Position numbers and translations under genes: made by a program | Notes under the pieces: generated by a model | What the model saw: only the letters and a program-made list of their open reading frames with translations | Database searches by the model: none | Told to the model about the DNA's origin: nothing | In this document: positions 33,413-43,663 of the stretch, piece by piece | How positions within the stretch are numbered: the first letter of the stretch is position 1 | Layout: every line of letters begins with the position of its first letter | Source of the DNA: Nitrosarchaeum sp. | GTDB taxonomy: Archaea > Thermoproteota > Nitrososphaeria > Nitrososphaerales > Nitrosopumilaceae | Length of the DNA: 56,749 bases | Reading direction: 5' to 3' | NCBI GenBank assembly: GCA_021414105.1 | Contig: JAIOPB010000007.1 | Coordinates: 1 to 56,749, forward strand

Positions 33413-34387
33413 CTAATACCCAACAGAGTAAATAGGTTTTTTTCCATTAATTCCTAGATTCAAATTCTTTACAGTAATTTCTGCCATTTTTACTCTTGTC
33501 TCTTTAGTTGAACTTCCTATATGTGGTGCTAAAACAACATTTTGTATCTTTGTTAATGGATGTTTTTCGCTAATAGGCTCTGATTCATATACATCAAGAG
33601 CAGCACCTGCAATGATTTTTTTATTTAGTGCTATTATGAGATCTTTTTCATTAACAATTTTGCCACGTGCAGTATTAATTAAAAATGCCGATTTTTTCAT
33701 TTTTTTAAAAATTTTCATATCAAATAACTGATTCGTTTCTTTTGTATGTGGTACATGTATTGAAATTACATCACTTTGAGTTATCAGTTTGTCTAATGTA
33801 ACATATTTTGCTCCTGATGCTTTTTCTTTATTTTTAGAAACAGGTTTTCTATTGTGATATACTATTTTCATATCAAATGACTTGGCTCGTTTTGCAAGAG
33901 TACCACCGATCCTTCCTAATCCAAAAATTCCTAATGTCTTACCTTGAAGATCAGTTCCTACATAATCATATGCCCCGTAAATCTGCCTCCATTTTCCATT
34001 TCTGACTATTCTATCTCCTTCGGAAACTCTGCGTAAAACATCAAGCATCAAAGAAAATGCCAAATCTGCTGTTGCATCTGTGAGAATTTCTGGAGTGTAT
34101 CCAACACGAATTTTCTTTTTCTTTGCATATTGTGTATCTATATGATCAAAACCAACACTATAGGTACTGATAACTTTGAGATTTTTTGCAATATCTATTA
34201 AATCACTATCAATTTTATCATATGGGAAGCAGATCAATCCCTCAACCTTTTCAATTTTTGTTCGTAATTTTGTTTTTGAAATTGGAATTTTACCTGAATG
34301 AATTTCAATCTGATATTTTTTTCTTAATTCTTTTAATGCAAAGTCATGAAGTGTTCTAGTGAGAAAAACTCGCTTTTTTTCCATCAT
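33413..34387 (-). CDS. D-isomer-specific 2-hydroxyacid dehydrogenase
   Basis: 324 residues of the glyoxylate/hydroxypyruvate reductase-phosphoglycerate dehydrogenase family, without an ACT domain. NAD motif GLGRIGGTLAKR (near 154), then the catalytic Arg in NTARGKIVNE (near 238), Glu in DVYESEP (near 265) and His in LAPHIGSSTKETR (near 285). Substrate could be glyoxylate, hydroxypyruvate or 3-phosphoglycerate; neighbours do not decide. Confidence 0.92.
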   Translation of the reverse strand: MMEKKRVFLTRTLHDFALKELRKKYQIEIHSGKIPISKTKLRTKIEKVEGLICFPYDKIDSDLIDIAKNLKVISTYSVGFDHIDTQYAKKKKIRVGYTPEILTDATADLAFSLMLDVLRRVSEGDRIVRNGKWRQIYGAYDYVGTDLQGKTLGIFGLGRIGGTLAKRAKSFDMKIVYHNRKPVSKNKEKASGAKYVTLDKLITQSDVISIHVPHTKETNQLFDMKIFKKMKKSAFLINTARGKIVNEKDLIIALNKKIIAGAALDVYESEPISEKHPLTKIQNVVLAPHIGSSTKETRVKMAEITVKNLNLGINGKKPIYSVGY

Positions 34388-34429
34388 CCATGAGATTTAT
34401 CTCAAACCATTTATACGATTTCCTTCTAG

Positions 34430-34579
34430 ATGAACATGATGTCAAAGACTGAAGAAGAGGAATTTGCAATTTGTATTGAATGTGGGAATTCTATTGAAAA
34501 ATGTGTTTGTGTCTGTCCTTATTGCGGTGAACGAGATAAATGTGAATGTGCGTTATTTGATTCAGCTACTGGTGGTTAG
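34430..34579 (+). CDS. Small Cys-rich zinc-ribbon-like protein
   Basis: 49 residues from ATG 34430 (in-frame ATGs also at 34436 and 34439): eight cysteines in the pattern CIEC, then CVCVCPYC, then CEC, with acidic termini. A TTTATA element lies about 20-26 bases before the first ATG. Probably a zinc or Fe-S binding protein; lies between the divergent dehydrogenase and korA with 35 bases to the latter. Too short for routine calling. Confidence 0.75.
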   Translation: MNMMSKTEEEEFAICIECGNSIEKCVCVCPYCGERDKCECALFDSATGG

Positions 34580-34614
34580 CTCAATTCATCCATCATATTA
34601 TTAATATTCAAAAA

Positions 34615-36540
34615 ATGACAAGATTGTATATGAGTTCTATTGATTTTACTTGGTTAATTGGAGGTCCACAAGGAAGTGGAGTTGATTCTGGTGCTAATGT
34701 TTTTTCTAAAGTTTGTGCAGAAATGGGGTATAGGATTTTTGGTAAGAGGGAATTTTATTCTAATATTAAAGGAGAACATAGTTATTTTGTAGTTAGAGTT
34801 TCTGATGAAGAAATCCATTCAAATGTAAATGATGTCACTTTAATGGCTTCTTTTGATGCTGAAACAATTTTCAGACATTTTAATGAAGTTCCTAAGGATG
34901 GCGGAATAATATATGATTCTGATTTGGATAAAACAACCACAGATGAAGTACCCACACTTGATAGTTATTTTAAAGCAAGATTACACAAAGAATTAGAATC
35001 TAAAAACAAACCTTTTACAATTGCTGGAGTTCTTGCGATTGCAAAAGAAAAAGGTGTGCATCTTTATCCCGTTTCTTTTCGAGAAATACTGTCAAATCTT
35101 GCTGAAAAAACAGAAAATCCAAAACTAAAAGGATTAGTTAGACTGTTTAATGTACTTGCAGTTTCTTTTTCACTAGGGCTAATCAAAATGCCACTTGATC
35201 CTTTACTTCAATCCATTAATTCTATATTTTCAAAAAAACCTCAGATAGCAGAAATTAATAAACAAGCAGCACATTTTGCCTATAATTACGCTAAATCGAA
35301 ATTTGGTAATTTTCAATATGCTTTGACTGGTACTACTAAACAACCTGATACCATTCTTGTTCAAGGTCATTTGGGAACTTCGATAGGAAAAATGGTTAGC
35401 GGTTGTAGATTTCAATCATACTATCCTATTACTCCCGCTTCTGATGAAAGCGTCTATCTGGAATCTCATGAACTTTTAGAAATTCACAATGATAGACCTG
35501 GCTCAACTATTGTGATTCAAACTGAAGATGAAATATCTGCAATGGGTATGATGATTGGTGCTGCATTAACTGGTACGCGTTCTTCCACGTCTACTTCCGG
35601 ACCTGGATTTGCATTAATGGCTGAATCACTTGGCTGGGCTGGAATTAACGAAGTCCCAATTGTAATTACTTTGTATCAGAGAAGTGGACCTTCAACAGGT
35701 CTTCCTACTAGACATGGGCAAGATGACTTGCTCTTTGCAGTACATGCTGGACACGGTGATTTTCCAAAAATTGTTTATGCCTCTGGTGATATTGAAGAAA
35801 GTTTCTATGACACTGGAAGATGTTTTAATTATGCAGATGTTTACCAAATTCCTGTTATTCATATGATGGACAAATTTCTTTCAAGTTCTGTTGTTACCTG
35901 CAAAAAATTTGATCCTCAAAAGATTTCTATTGATAGAGGGCTATTACTAGATAAAGTAGATGGGGAATACAAGCGGTTTGCTTTTACAGATGATGGAATT
36001 TCCCCACGTTCTAGATTGGGATTAGATAATGGTGTTTTTTGGAATACTGGAGACGAATCAGATGAATTTGGTCATATTACAGAAGATCCTCAAGTTCGTA
36101 TCCAAATGATGGATAAAAGAATGTCTCGATTAGACTTGGTAACAAAAAGAGTTCCAGATGATGAACAGGTTGTTTCATTTGGTGTTCATGATTATACTGT
36201 AATTTCTTGGGGTTCTACCAAGGGTCCAATTTTAGATGCTATTTCAATACTTAAAAAAGAAGGAATTAACATTGGATTTATCCAAATTAAATTAATTCAT
36301 CCATTTCCATCTGACTATGTCAAATCTCTTCTAAAAGATGCAAAAATCATCATCGACATTGAAGCAAATCATTCAGGTCAACTAGGCAAAATATTCAGGC
36401 AAAATGTATTGCGAGAAATTGATTATTTTATACTAAAATATACTGGAAGAGGAATGACCAGTACTGAAATTTATGATTCACTAAAAAAAATAGTTGAAAA
36501 TAAAGCAAACAAAAGAGAGGTTCTAAGTCATGGCGCTTAA
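34615..36540 (+). CDS. korA: 2-oxoacid:ferredoxin oxidoreductase, alpha (fused gamma-alpha) subunit
   Basis: 641 residues. The N-terminal gamma domain (about 1-200; [20 protein letters not shown]) is fused to the alpha domains (about 240-630) with the [17 protein letters not shown] and [19 protein letters not shown] signatures. With KorB it oxidatively decarboxylates a 2-oxoacid (2-oxoglutarate or pyruvate) to an acyl-CoA, reducing ferredoxin. Overlaps korB by 11 bases. In-frame ATGs at 34615 and 34630 both fit. Confidence 0.94.
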   Translation: MTRLYMSSIDFTWLIGGPQGSGVDSGANVFSKVCAEMGYRIFGKREFYSNIKGEHSYFVVRVSDEEIHSNVNDVTLMASFDAETIFRHFNEVPKDGGIIYDSDLDKTTTDEVPTLDSYFKARLHKELESKNKPFTIAGVLAIAKEKGVHLYPVSFREILSNLAEKTENPKLKGLVRLFNVLAVSFSLGLIKMPLDPLLQSINSIFSKKPQIAEINKQAAHFAYNYAKSKFGNFQYALTGTTKQPDTILVQGHLGTSIGKMVSGCRFQSYYPITPASDESVYLESHELLEIHNDRPGSTIVIQTEDEISAMGMMIGAALTGTRSSTSTSGPGFALMAESLGWAGINEVPIVITLYQRSGPSTGLPTRHGQDDLLFAVHAGHGDFPKIVYASGDIEESFYDTGRCFNYADVYQIPVIHMMDKFLSSSVVTCKKFDPQKISIDRGLLLDKVDGEYKRFAFTDDGISPRSRLGLDNGVFWNTGDESDEFGHITEDPQVRIQMMDKRMSRLDLVTKRVPDDEQVVSFGVHDYTVISWGSTKGPILDAISILKKEGINIGFIQIKLIHPFPSDYVKSLLKDAKIIIDIEANHSGQLGKIFRQNVLREIDYFILKYTGRGMTSTEIYDSLKKIVENKANKREVLSHGA

Positions 36541-37492
36541 ACTGGCTGATTACAAAACCGAAGTACACAATGATTGGTGTCCTGGTTGTGGGGATTTCGG
36601 AATAGTTAACGCATTACAAATGGCATTAGCCGAAATGGGAATAGAACGCGATAAAGCAACAATTTTTTCTGGCATTGGTTGTTCTGGAAAGACATCTCAT
36701 TTTATCAACACATATGGTGTTCATACCCTACATGGAAGAGTTTTGACTTTTGCCCAAGGTGGAAAACTTGCAAATCCTGAGATGACAGTTGTGGCAGTAG
36801 GTGGTGATGGTGACGGATTGGGTATAGGGGCTGGTCATTTTGTTGCAGCTGGAAGACGTAATATTGACATGACTTACATAATATTTGATAATGGCGTTTA
36901 TGGTTTAACCAAAGGACAAGCCTCACCAACATTAAAGCTCGGTGAGAAAACAAAATCACTTCCTTCTCCAAACACAAACTATAATGTAAATCCTATTGGA
37001 TTGGCAGTGGCAAGTGGGTTTACATTTGTAGCGCGTGGTTATTCTTATGATGTTCGACATTTGAAAGATTTGATCATCAAAGCTGTTCGTCACAAAGGTC
37101 TTTCTTTCCTTGATGTGTTACAACCATGTCCAACTTACAATGATATCAATACAAGAGATTGGTATGCTGGTATTGATTTAGCACAAGAATCTATGGAAAG
37201 ACACTCTAGAATCTATAAACTTGAAGATACACATTTTGATCCAATGGTACATTATGACAATGAGACAGAAGTTAATGAAAAATTATCTCAAGCCTTGATC
37301 AAATCTCTGGAATGGGGAAATAAAATTCCGATAGGTGTATTTTATCAAAATGAAATAATTTCTCAATATTCTACTAGGCTAACTGATAAAATCCCAAATT
37401 ATCTTGAAAATCCTCCTGCACAACAAAGAATTTCAGAAAATGGATTGCCCATTACTGATGTTTCAGAAATACTTGATTCCCTCAGAGTTTAG
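36530..37492 (+). CDS. korB: 2-oxoacid:ferredoxin oxidoreductase, beta subunit
   Basis: 320 residues with the TPP-binding motif [14 protein letters not shown] (near 88-101), the Fe-S cysteines in [15 protein letters not shown] and the later CPTYND, as in two-subunit archaeal enzymes. No separate ferredoxin-type delta subunit follows. Substrate choice cannot be decided from sequence alone. Ends 3 bases before an inverted repeat at 37496. Confidence 0.95.
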   Translation: MALKLADYKTEVHNDWCPGCGDFGIVNALQMALAEMGIERDKATIFSGIGCSGKTSHFINTYGVHTLHGRVLTFAQGGKLANPEMTVVAVGGDGDGLGIGAGHFVAAGRRNIDMTYIIFDNGVYGLTKGQASPTLKLGEKTKSLPSPNTNYNVNPIGLAVASGFTFVARGYSYDVRHLKDLIIKAVRHKGLSFLDVLQPCPTYNDINTRDWYAGIDLAQESMERHSRIYKLEDTHFDPMVHYDNETEVNEKLSQALIKSLEWGNKIPIGVFYQNEIISQYSTRLTDKIPNYLENPPAQQRISENGLPITDVSEILDSLRV

Positions 37493-37495
37493 AAT

Positions 37496-37520
37496 GTCTA
37501 TAACCTAATGAGTTATAGAC
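37496..37520. promoter_or_regulatory. Perfect 9-bp inverted repeat after korB
   Basis: GTCTATAAC (37496-37504) and GTTATAGAC (37512-37520) pair perfectly around 7 bases. It may terminate korB, but the right arm's TTATAG also falls about 26 bases before the TTG at 37541, where the TATA box of the next gene should be, so it may be an operator over that promoter. Confidence 0.5.
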
Positions 37521-37540
37521 TAGTTTATTCGTAGATCACC

Positions 37541-37981
37541 TTGCTATTGAACATAAACGAGGCAAATAAAGTATTTAGAAAATCCATCATCAAAGGTTTC
37601 TTTGAGCCCCAACTAGTTAATCTTGATTTTAAAAAATCAGGAGTCAAACATCCTTCTATAACCGATGATGGCTTGATGCAATCTGATTTACTCCATGTGT
37701 TTTTTGATGTGGACACTGGCTCAGACTATCCTGATGCAGATGAATGGTTTATTGTTGAACTGCTTTTCCCACATGATATTAAACTTCCAGACGCTTTGAA
37801 AGGGACTGATTATTTCACAACTATTTCAGTAGAGGATGGAAAAACATTTTGGCATCATCGTGAACTAATACGCTACAAATATGGCAAATCAAAAAAACTC
37901 GATGATGCATTGGAATTTTTAGAATCAAAATACAAAGAACTACACGGTTTACTTGAACCACTTCAAAAAGATCTCAAGTAA
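37541..37981 (+). CDS. Conserved-looking hypothetical protein
   Basis: 146 residues, TTG start; soluble alpha/beta-looking, acidic in the middle (DVDTGSDYPDADEWF) with a basic helical C-terminus. No motif recognised. Tail-to-tail with the next gene, overlapping by 8 bases. Confidence 0.62.
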   Translation: MLLNINEANKVFRKSIIKGFFEPQLVNLDFKKSGVKHPSITDDGLMQSDLLHVFFDVDTGSDYPDADEWFIVELLFPHDIKLPDALKGTDYFTTISVEDGKTFWHHRELIRYKYGKSKKLDDALEFLESKYKELHGLLEPLQKDLK

Positions 37982-38510
37982 TTGCATTCCAACTATCTCC
38001 TCTGAATGCATATCTTTTGTTTTCTGATGTTGCAGTATTAAGACGCCATCTTATTGATTCAGGATCAAACTTGTAAACTATTTCTAAAATATCTGATGGT
38101 AATTTTTCCGGGTCTAGGTGATATGGAAGTAACTCTAAAACAAAATCTATTTTTTCAATTGCATTATCATACCATTGTCTATCTTCAGTGTCTAAAACAA
38201 AAACTATTTTTGGTTTTCCTAAAAAATTAATATTTATCTTTAAAGCGTTTCCAGTGCCTCTACGTCTTTTCATCTCTTTGAAAACAGCCTTCATTTTTTC
38301 CCAGCGTCTAAAATCAAACCATTTGAAAAATTCTTCGTTAAAAGCAAGTGGTATGTCTAAATTCAAAAAACTGACAAAATTATCATCATTTGCTTCAATC
38401 TCCTCTTGAATAATTGAAAATCTAGAATTCAAATATCCATAAATTACTTCAATCTCCCACGGTGATATTCCGTAATATTGTAGAGATATTTTCAGATTCT
38501 CGTCAAACAC
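37974..38510 (-). CDS. Hypothetical protein
   Basis: 178 residues; basic/aromatic segment (KWFDFRRWEKMKAVFKEMK, about 62-80) then beta-rich ININFLGKPKIVFVLDTEDR and a C-terminal helix. Not recognised. No signal or membrane helix. ATG start 38510, divergent from 38612. Confidence 0.62.
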   Translation of the reverse strand: MFDENLKISLQYYGISPWEIEVIYGYLNSRFSIIQEEIEANDDNFVSFLNLDIPLAFNEEFFKWFDFRRWEKMKAVFKEMKRRRGTGNALKININFLGKPKIVFVLDTEDRQWYDNAIEKIDFVLELLPYHLDPEKLPSDILEIVYKFDPESIRWRLNTATSENKRYAFRGDSWNAIT

Positions 38511-38611
38511 TAATTAGAAATTGTGAAAATTGTAATTAAATCTTCAAATCCAGTCCTGATTGGCTTTGTTTCTCCTCAAAATTAAAATTATAGAGTAAAA
38601 AATGCTCACTA

Positions 38612-38938
38612 ATGAAAAAGGAATTTGTAGTAAGAAGTATTGATGCTGCACCTGATGGCGCACCGTATGTTGTTGTCTCTCTATCTTCCGTTAAAGACCT
38701 TAAAGAAGGAACTACATCTACTCCTTCTCCTTTTGGTGGTCCAAAAGTGATGGGATTCACTAACATGAATGATATGATGAAGGATCTCAACAAAATGTTC
38801 TCTGGAATGGGTGGAATGGGTATGCAAAGCGGTGTGACACAACTAAAACTTGAGATGCATGAATACAAAGAAATGGGTTTGTCTGTAGGCGACAAAGTCT
38901 ATCTTGAATTAACCAAAGAAGAAACTTTGGGTATATGA
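38612..38938 (+). CDS. Hypothetical protein with Met/Gly-rich centre
   Basis: 108 residues: a beta-rich N-terminus, a Met-rich middle (MNDMMKDLNKMFSGMGGMGM) and a C-terminal strand region (LSVGDKVYLELTK) like an AbrB/OB-type swapped barrel, though the match is weak. Soluble. Possibly RNA- or protein-binding; unassigned. Confidence 0.62.
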   Translation: MKKEFVVRSIDAAPDGAPYVVVSLSSVKDLKEGTTSTPSPFGGPKVMGFTNMNDMMKDLNKMFSGMGGMGMQSGVTQLKLEMHEYKEMGLSVGDKVYLELTKEETLGI

Positions 38939-38971
38939 TCAATCTATTTTTTATTTTCTTTTTTGATTATT

Positions 38972-39520
38972 CTATATCGTGTTGATAAATTTCCATAGAT
39001 AAAATACGCTAACTGTTCCAATTACAAATAACATTGGTTTCCATGCAAAAACCGGAATGCTGGGTGTTGCAAGCTTTACTTTGTAATTATCGAAAATCAT
39101 GTGAACATTTTTTTTGATTTTATCGTGCCATATTTTATAATCCACTTGGTATTTTTTTAATATCTCCTCTACTTCATATATCACAGGCGTTCTTTGTGAC
39201 ACTAAGTGTTGAAGATAATCCCTTGAAACTTCAACTTCTGCATGTATGCCGATTAATCCTTTTTTAAGATCTACCATTCTTACATGCATCTCCCATGGCT
39301 TTTTTAGTTTAAGATTCAAACCATTTCCAATCTGATTAGGTTGTTTATGTTCTAATTTGACTTTAGTAAATCCTTCAGATGTGAAAATTTTCATTAATTC
39401 ATCAAAGCTCTTCTTCACTACAATGTGAAGTTGTTCCACCCCTTTGTTATCTATGTCGATACTGTGTTTTAATCCATCCAGAAATGAAATTGTTTTGGGA
39501 TATCTTGTCAGGTATTCCAT
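38972..39520 (-). CDS. Hypothetical protein with C-terminal membrane anchor
   Basis: 182 residues: soluble domain (about 1-155) and one hydrophobic helix near the end (about 162-180, FVIGTVSVFYLWKF), so tail-anchored. No recognised domain. Lies downstream of CofE on the same strand with a 48-base gap. Confidence 0.62.
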   Translation of the reverse strand: MEYLTRYPKTISFLDGLKHSIDIDNKGVEQLHIVVKKSFDELMKIFTSEGFTKVKLEHKQPNQIGNGLNLKLKKPWEMHVRMVDLKKGLIGIHAEVEVSRDYLQHLVSQRTPVIYEVEEILKKYQVDYKIWHDKIKKNVHMIFDNYKVKLATPSIPVFAWKPMLFVIGTVSVFYLWKFINTI

Positions 39521-39568
39521 AATTTTGTCCTCAGAAAACCTCTATTTAAAGCAGAATCCATTCAATTT

Positions 39569-40345
39569 CTAGTAATTCATTGGATTTGTTAGACCTCTAA
39601 CGTATACGCACTGATCTGGAGATATTGCCATCTCAGTTGGACTGATTTTTCTATCTGTAAGTTTTGCTCCTGAATCTCTAATAATTGCAAATGGTTTTGA
39701 TTCTGCAGCCTCACCCATTTTGTGATTAGCAATTGTTGCAAGGTTATCTACCACTGCTTGGAAAGTCACCTTCAAAGGATTACCATCAAGATCTTTTTCA
39801 GATCTCATATCTAATACTGGTTCAATTCCTGCACAAGATACTGCTACCCCTGATGTTCCAATACGAGATGGCATCAATCTACTATCTACTAAAATAACTC
39901 CTATGTGGATTAAGAATTTCAAAAAAACTTTCCTTCTAATTTGTTCTGCTATGAGATACGGATTTTTTGGATATAAAATCACTTTTCCCTTTTTAGCATT
40001 TGATTTATCAATTCCTGCATTTGGAGCCATTATATTATCTGCTGAAGTAATAACAAAACCTGAAATCCCACCAAAAATTTTATCTGACTCTCTTAGAATT
40101 ATCTCTGCAATTTCAGCTTTTATTTGAAATTTCTTAGAAACCTCAGTTCCTTCTTTTGATGTCTTGACGTTGTTTAAATCAATCAATCTCCCTTGAGAAT
40201 TAGAAATGTATTTTGTTGATACTACTATGACATCTCCTTCTTGTAGTCTTTCATCCTTTTTGTTTAATGTTTCTAATAATGCCTCAAACACATCAAATTC
40301 ATCTTCTTTTCTTTCTGAAAATAAGGGTGATACGGTTAGAGACAT
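39569..40345 (-). CDS. cofE: Coenzyme F420-0:L-glutamate ligase
   Basis: 258-residue FbiB/CofE-type enzyme adding glutamates to F420-0 with GTP. Family segments: GDVIVVSTKYISNSQGRLID (near residue 37), TSADNIMAPNAGIDKSN, LIHIGVILVDSRLMPSRIGT, then VSCAGIEPVLDMRSEKDLDG-type region. Length matches archaeal CofE. Other F420 genes are not in the window. Confidence 0.9.
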   Translation of the reverse strand: MSLTVSPLFSERKEDEFDVFEALLETLNKKDERLQEGDVIVVSTKYISNSQGRLIDLNNVKTSKEGTEVSKKFQIKAEIAEIILRESDKIFGGISGFVITSADNIMAPNAGIDKSNAKKGKVILYPKNPYLIAEQIRRKVFLKFLIHIGVILVDSRLMPSRIGTSGVAVSCAGIEPVLDMRSEKDLDGNPLKVTFQAVVDNLATIANHKMGEAAESKPFAIIRDSGAKLTDRKISPTEMAISPDQCVYVRGLTNPMNY

Positions 40346-40485
40346 AATATGTTGTGATGTTTCTTTTCTTTTTTATTGTTATGGAATAACACTCTTACTC
40401 CATTCATCCACGCTACCTGGCAAAAACTGTCAGATCAACCCCCTCTTCTGAAAGCTTTTAATCTGTAGAACTAGCTTTTTTCATT

Positions 40486-41757
40486 ATGAATATAACTGAA
40501 AAGATACTTGCACGTGCTTCAGGAAGACAACGAGTTAGTCCTGATGATGTAATATTTGCAAATGTGGACAAAGTAATGATCCATGATGTATCTGGTCCAG
40601 GTGTGATCAAAGTATTTGATAAATTAAAGAAACAAGGCATTAATGTTGATAAACTATGGGATCCAGCAAAAGTCTGGGTTGCAGAAGATCATTTTGTTCC
40701 TTCTGCAGATAAGGTCTCGGCTGAAAATATTGTGAAACTATCTAATTTTACAAAAAACTATGGTATTGAAAAACACTTCAAGTATGGAATGGGACAATAC
40801 GGAATTTGTCACACTCTATCACACGAAGAAGCCTTGGTGTTACCTGGCGAGGTATATGTTGGAGGCGATTCTCATACTAATACCACTGGTGCATTGGGTT
40901 CATTTGCTTGTGGATTGGGTCATACTGATGTGGCATATGTTTTATTGAATGGAAAAATTTGGTTTAAGGTTCCTGAGACATTATACTTTAAGCTAAATGG
41001 AAAACTTCCAGATCATGTAATGGCTAAAGATCTTATTCTAAAGATCATTGGTGATATCAGCACTGAGGGAGGAGCATACAAAACAATGCAGTTTGGTGGA
41101 AGTGGAATTGATGAAATGTCAGTTGAAAGTAGATTGACTTTATGTAACATGACTACAGAAGCCGGTGCTAAAAATGGAATAGTGGAACCTGATCAAAAAG
41201 TAGTTGATTATCTTACAAGTAGAGGGGCTACTGATATTTCCCTAGTTCATGGAGATGATAACGCTGAATATCAAAAGATATACGAATACGAAGGTTCCGA
41301 AATGGAACCAATCGTGGCAAAACCGTTTTCCCCAGAAAATATTTCCATAGTTAGAGAAGCACCATCTGTAGAATTAGACAAATCATACATTGGTTCTTGC
41401 ACTGGTGCAAAATACGAAGATTTGGAAGCAGTTGCTAAAATTCTCAAAGGAAGAAAAGTTAGGATTAGAACCGAAATTTTACCAGCTTCAATTTCTATTT
41501 ACAAACGTGCAATGGAAAACGGGCTACTCAAAATATTTTTAGATGCAGGAGTCACTATTGGTCCACCAACATGCGGAGCATGCTGTGGTGCACATATGGG
41601 AGTTTTGGCAAAAGATGAAATTTGCATTAGTACCACAAATAGAAACTTTCCAGGAAGAATGGGTCATGTTGATTCACAAACATATCTTTCTTCCCCACTT
41701 GTAGCGGCAGCATCTGCAGTTACTGGTAAAATAACTGATCCGAGGGACTTGAATTGA
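40486..41757 (+). CDS. Isopropylmalate/homoaconitate-type dehydratase, large subunit (archaeal type)
   Basis: 423-residue aconitase-superfamily protein. Fe-S cysteines: IGSCTGAKYEDL (near 302) and the pair in TCGACCGAHMGV (near 365). This short form is typical of archaeal LeuC/HacA. It overlaps the matching small subunit by 4 bases. The loop in that small subunit reads YLKV, with a basic residue as in homoaconitases (YLRT) rather than YLVY of isopropylmalate isomerases, so homoaconitate in lysine synthesis is a reasonable but unproven substrate. Confidence 0.88.
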   Translation: MNITEKILARASGRQRVSPDDVIFANVDKVMIHDVSGPGVIKVFDKLKKQGINVDKLWDPAKVWVAEDHFVPSADKVSAENIVKLSNFTKNYGIEKHFKYGMGQYGICHTLSHEEALVLPGEVYVGGDSHTNTTGALGSFACGLGHTDVAYVLLNGKIWFKVPETLYFKLNGKLPDHVMAKDLILKIIGDISTEGGAYKTMQFGGSGIDEMSVESRLTLCNMTTEAGAKNGIVEPDQKVVDYLTSRGATDISLVHGDDNAEYQKIYEYEGSEMEPIVAKPFSPENISIVREAPSVELDKSYIGSCTGAKYEDLEAVAKILKGRKVRIRTEILPASISIYKRAMENGLLKIFLDAGVTIGPPTCGACCGAHMGVLAKDEICISTTNRNFPGRMGHVDSQTYLSSPLVAAASAVTGKITDPRDLN

Positions 41758-42239
41758 AAGGAAACGTCATAAAATACGAAAGAGACAATATTGATACGGA
41801 TGTCATTATACCTGGGCAGTATCTCAAAGTACATGACTATGCTGAGCTTGCATTACATGCCATGGAAGGACTTGATCCCGATTTTCACTCAAAAGTAAAA
41901 GAAGGTGATTTTATCTTATCTGGAAGAAATTTTGGCTGCGGTTCATCTCGTGAACATGCCCCAATTGCACTTTCTCATTCTGGAATAAAAGCAGTACTTG
42001 CTCTCTCATTTGCAAGAATATTTTATAGGAATGCAGTTGATGGTGCATTTTTGTTACCCATAGAAATTGAAGAGGATGCATACTCAAATATTTCTGAAGG
42101 TGATGAAATAGATATTGACATTCGCTCCAATGAAATCAAAAATCTTACAAAAAATAAAACATACAAAATGAAACCTTTCTCGGAAATTATTGGAAAAATA
42201 ATTGAAGCTGGCGGTCTATTCAAATACAAACCAGATTAG
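41754..42239 (+). CDS. Isopropylmalate/homoaconitate-type dehydratase, small subunit (archaeal type)
   Basis: 161-residue swivelling subunit: [19 protein letters not shown] with the specificity loop [21 protein letters not shown] and [18 protein letters not shown]. Partner of the preceding gene. The next large subunit starts 8 bases after its stop, so all four genes form one operon. Confidence 0.88.
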   Translation: MKGNVIKYERDNIDTDVIIPGQYLKVHDYAELALHAMEGLDPDFHSKVKEGDFILSGRNFGCGSSREHAPIALSHSGIKAVLALSFARIFYRNAVDGAFLLPIEIEEDAYSNISEGDEIDIDIRSNEIKNLTKNKTYKMKPFSEIIGKIIEAGGLFKYKPD

Positions 42240-42246
42240 GATTAAA

Positions 42247-43662
42247 ATGGGAAAAACACTTTTTGAAAAAATTTGGGATGCTCATATTGTTGTAGAAAAA
42301 GAAAACAGTCCATCTCTAATCTATATTGATAGACATCTTGTTCATGAAGTAACTTCTCCTCAGGCATTTGATGGACTCCGTATGAATAATAGATCAGTAA
42401 GGAGACCTGATCTTACAATTGCAACAATGGATCATAATGTTCCGACAAATAATAGAACCCTTCCTATTTTAGACCAAACTTCAGCAATTCAAATACAAAC
42501 TCTAGAAAAAAATTGTAAAGACTTTGGAATTCAATTATTTGATATTAACAGTCCCAATCAAGGAATTGTTCATGTCATTGGACCTCAATTAGGAATTACA
42601 TTACCTGGAAGTACTATTGTTTGTGGTGATAGTCATACCTCCACACATGGAGCATTTGGGGCATTAGCCTTTGGAATAGGAACTAGTGAAGTAGAGCATG
42701 TTTTAGCATCGCAAACTCTCTGGTTAGAAAAACCAAAACCTTTTGAAATCAGAGTTGAAGGTAAACGAAAGAATCCTCATGCTGTTACTGCAAAAGATAT
42801 CGTATTATCAATAATCAAAAACATTGGAACTTCTGGCGGTAATGGTACAGTTATAGAATACAGAGGTGAGGGTATCAGCGATCTTTCTATGGAACAACGA
42901 ATGACAATTTGCAACATGTCTATTGAAGCAGGTGCACGTGCAGGTCTAATTGTACCTGATGAGAAAACCTATGAGTATCTTCGAGGTAGGAAATACACTC
43001 CAAAAAATTATGAATCTCTAGTTGATTATTGGAGAGATAATCTAAAAACAGACAACGATGCAAAATTTGAAAAAAATTATACCTTACATGTTGATAATAT
43101 TGCACCTCAAGTAAGCTGGGGTACTAATCCTGGTATGACTTGTGATGTCACTGAATCAGTTCCATTCCCAGAAGATTTTTCCAAAGGTGATCAAAATCAA
43201 AAGAAAGGTGCTGAAAAAGCACTCGAATACATGGCTCTTAAACCTGGAACTCCCATTACTGAAATCAAAATAGATAGAGTGTTTATTGGTTCATGCACAA
43301 ATGCTAGATTAGAGGATTTAATTGAAGCATCCAAAGTTGTTAAAGGAAGAAAATTATCTTCACATGTTAGAGCTATGGTAGTTCCTGGTTCTCAGATGGT
43401 AAAAAAACAAGCAGAAGAGTTGGGTCTTGATAAAATCTTTACAGATGCAAATTTTGAATGGAGAGAAGCAGGTTGCAGTATGTGTCTGGGAATGAATCCT
43501 GACATTTTATCTCCCGGTGAAAGATGTGCAAGTACTTCTAATAGAAATTTTGAAGGTAGACAAGGAACTGGAGGAAGAACACATTTGGTAAGTCCAGTGA
43601 TGGCAGCAGCAGCAGCTATAGAAGGTCATTTTGTAGATGTTAGAGAGATGGATTTGAATTAG
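42247..43662 (+). CDS. leuC: 3-Isopropylmalate dehydratase, large subunit (bacterial type)
   Basis: 471-residue LeuC (start at ATG 42247; the frame extends to 42202 but the natural [13 protein letters not shown] start is clear). Fe-S ligands in [12 protein letters not shown] (near 345), [10 protein letters not shown] (near 407). It is about 50 residues longer than the large subunit before it and typical of bacterial LeuC, so likely the true leucine enzyme and acquired from bacteria. Confidence 0.93.
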   Translation: MGKTLFEKIWDAHIVVEKENSPSLIYIDRHLVHEVTSPQAFDGLRMNNRSVRRPDLTIATMDHNVPTNNRTLPILDQTSAIQIQTLEKNCKDFGIQLFDINSPNQGIVHVIGPQLGITLPGSTIVCGDSHTSTHGAFGALAFGIGTSEVEHVLASQTLWLEKPKPFEIRVEGKRKNPHAVTAKDIVLSIIKNIGTSGGNGTVIEYRGEGISDLSMEQRMTICNMSIEAGARAGLIVPDEKTYEYLRGRKYTPKNYESLVDYWRDNLKTDNDAKFEKNYTLHVDNIAPQVSWGTNPGMTCDVTESVPFPEDFSKGDQNQKKGAEKALEYMALKPGTPITEIKIDRVFIGSCTNARLEDLIEASKVVKGRKLSSHVRAMVVPGSQMVKKQAEELGLDKIFTDANFEWREAGCSMCLGMNPDILSPGERCASTSNRNFEGRQGTGGRTHLVSPVMAAAAAIEGHFVDVREMDLN

Positions 43663-43663
43663 A

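Noticed and set aside
42202-42246. N-terminal extension of the bacterial-type LeuC
   Set aside because: It overlaps the preceding small subunit and the family N-terminus begins at ATG 42247.
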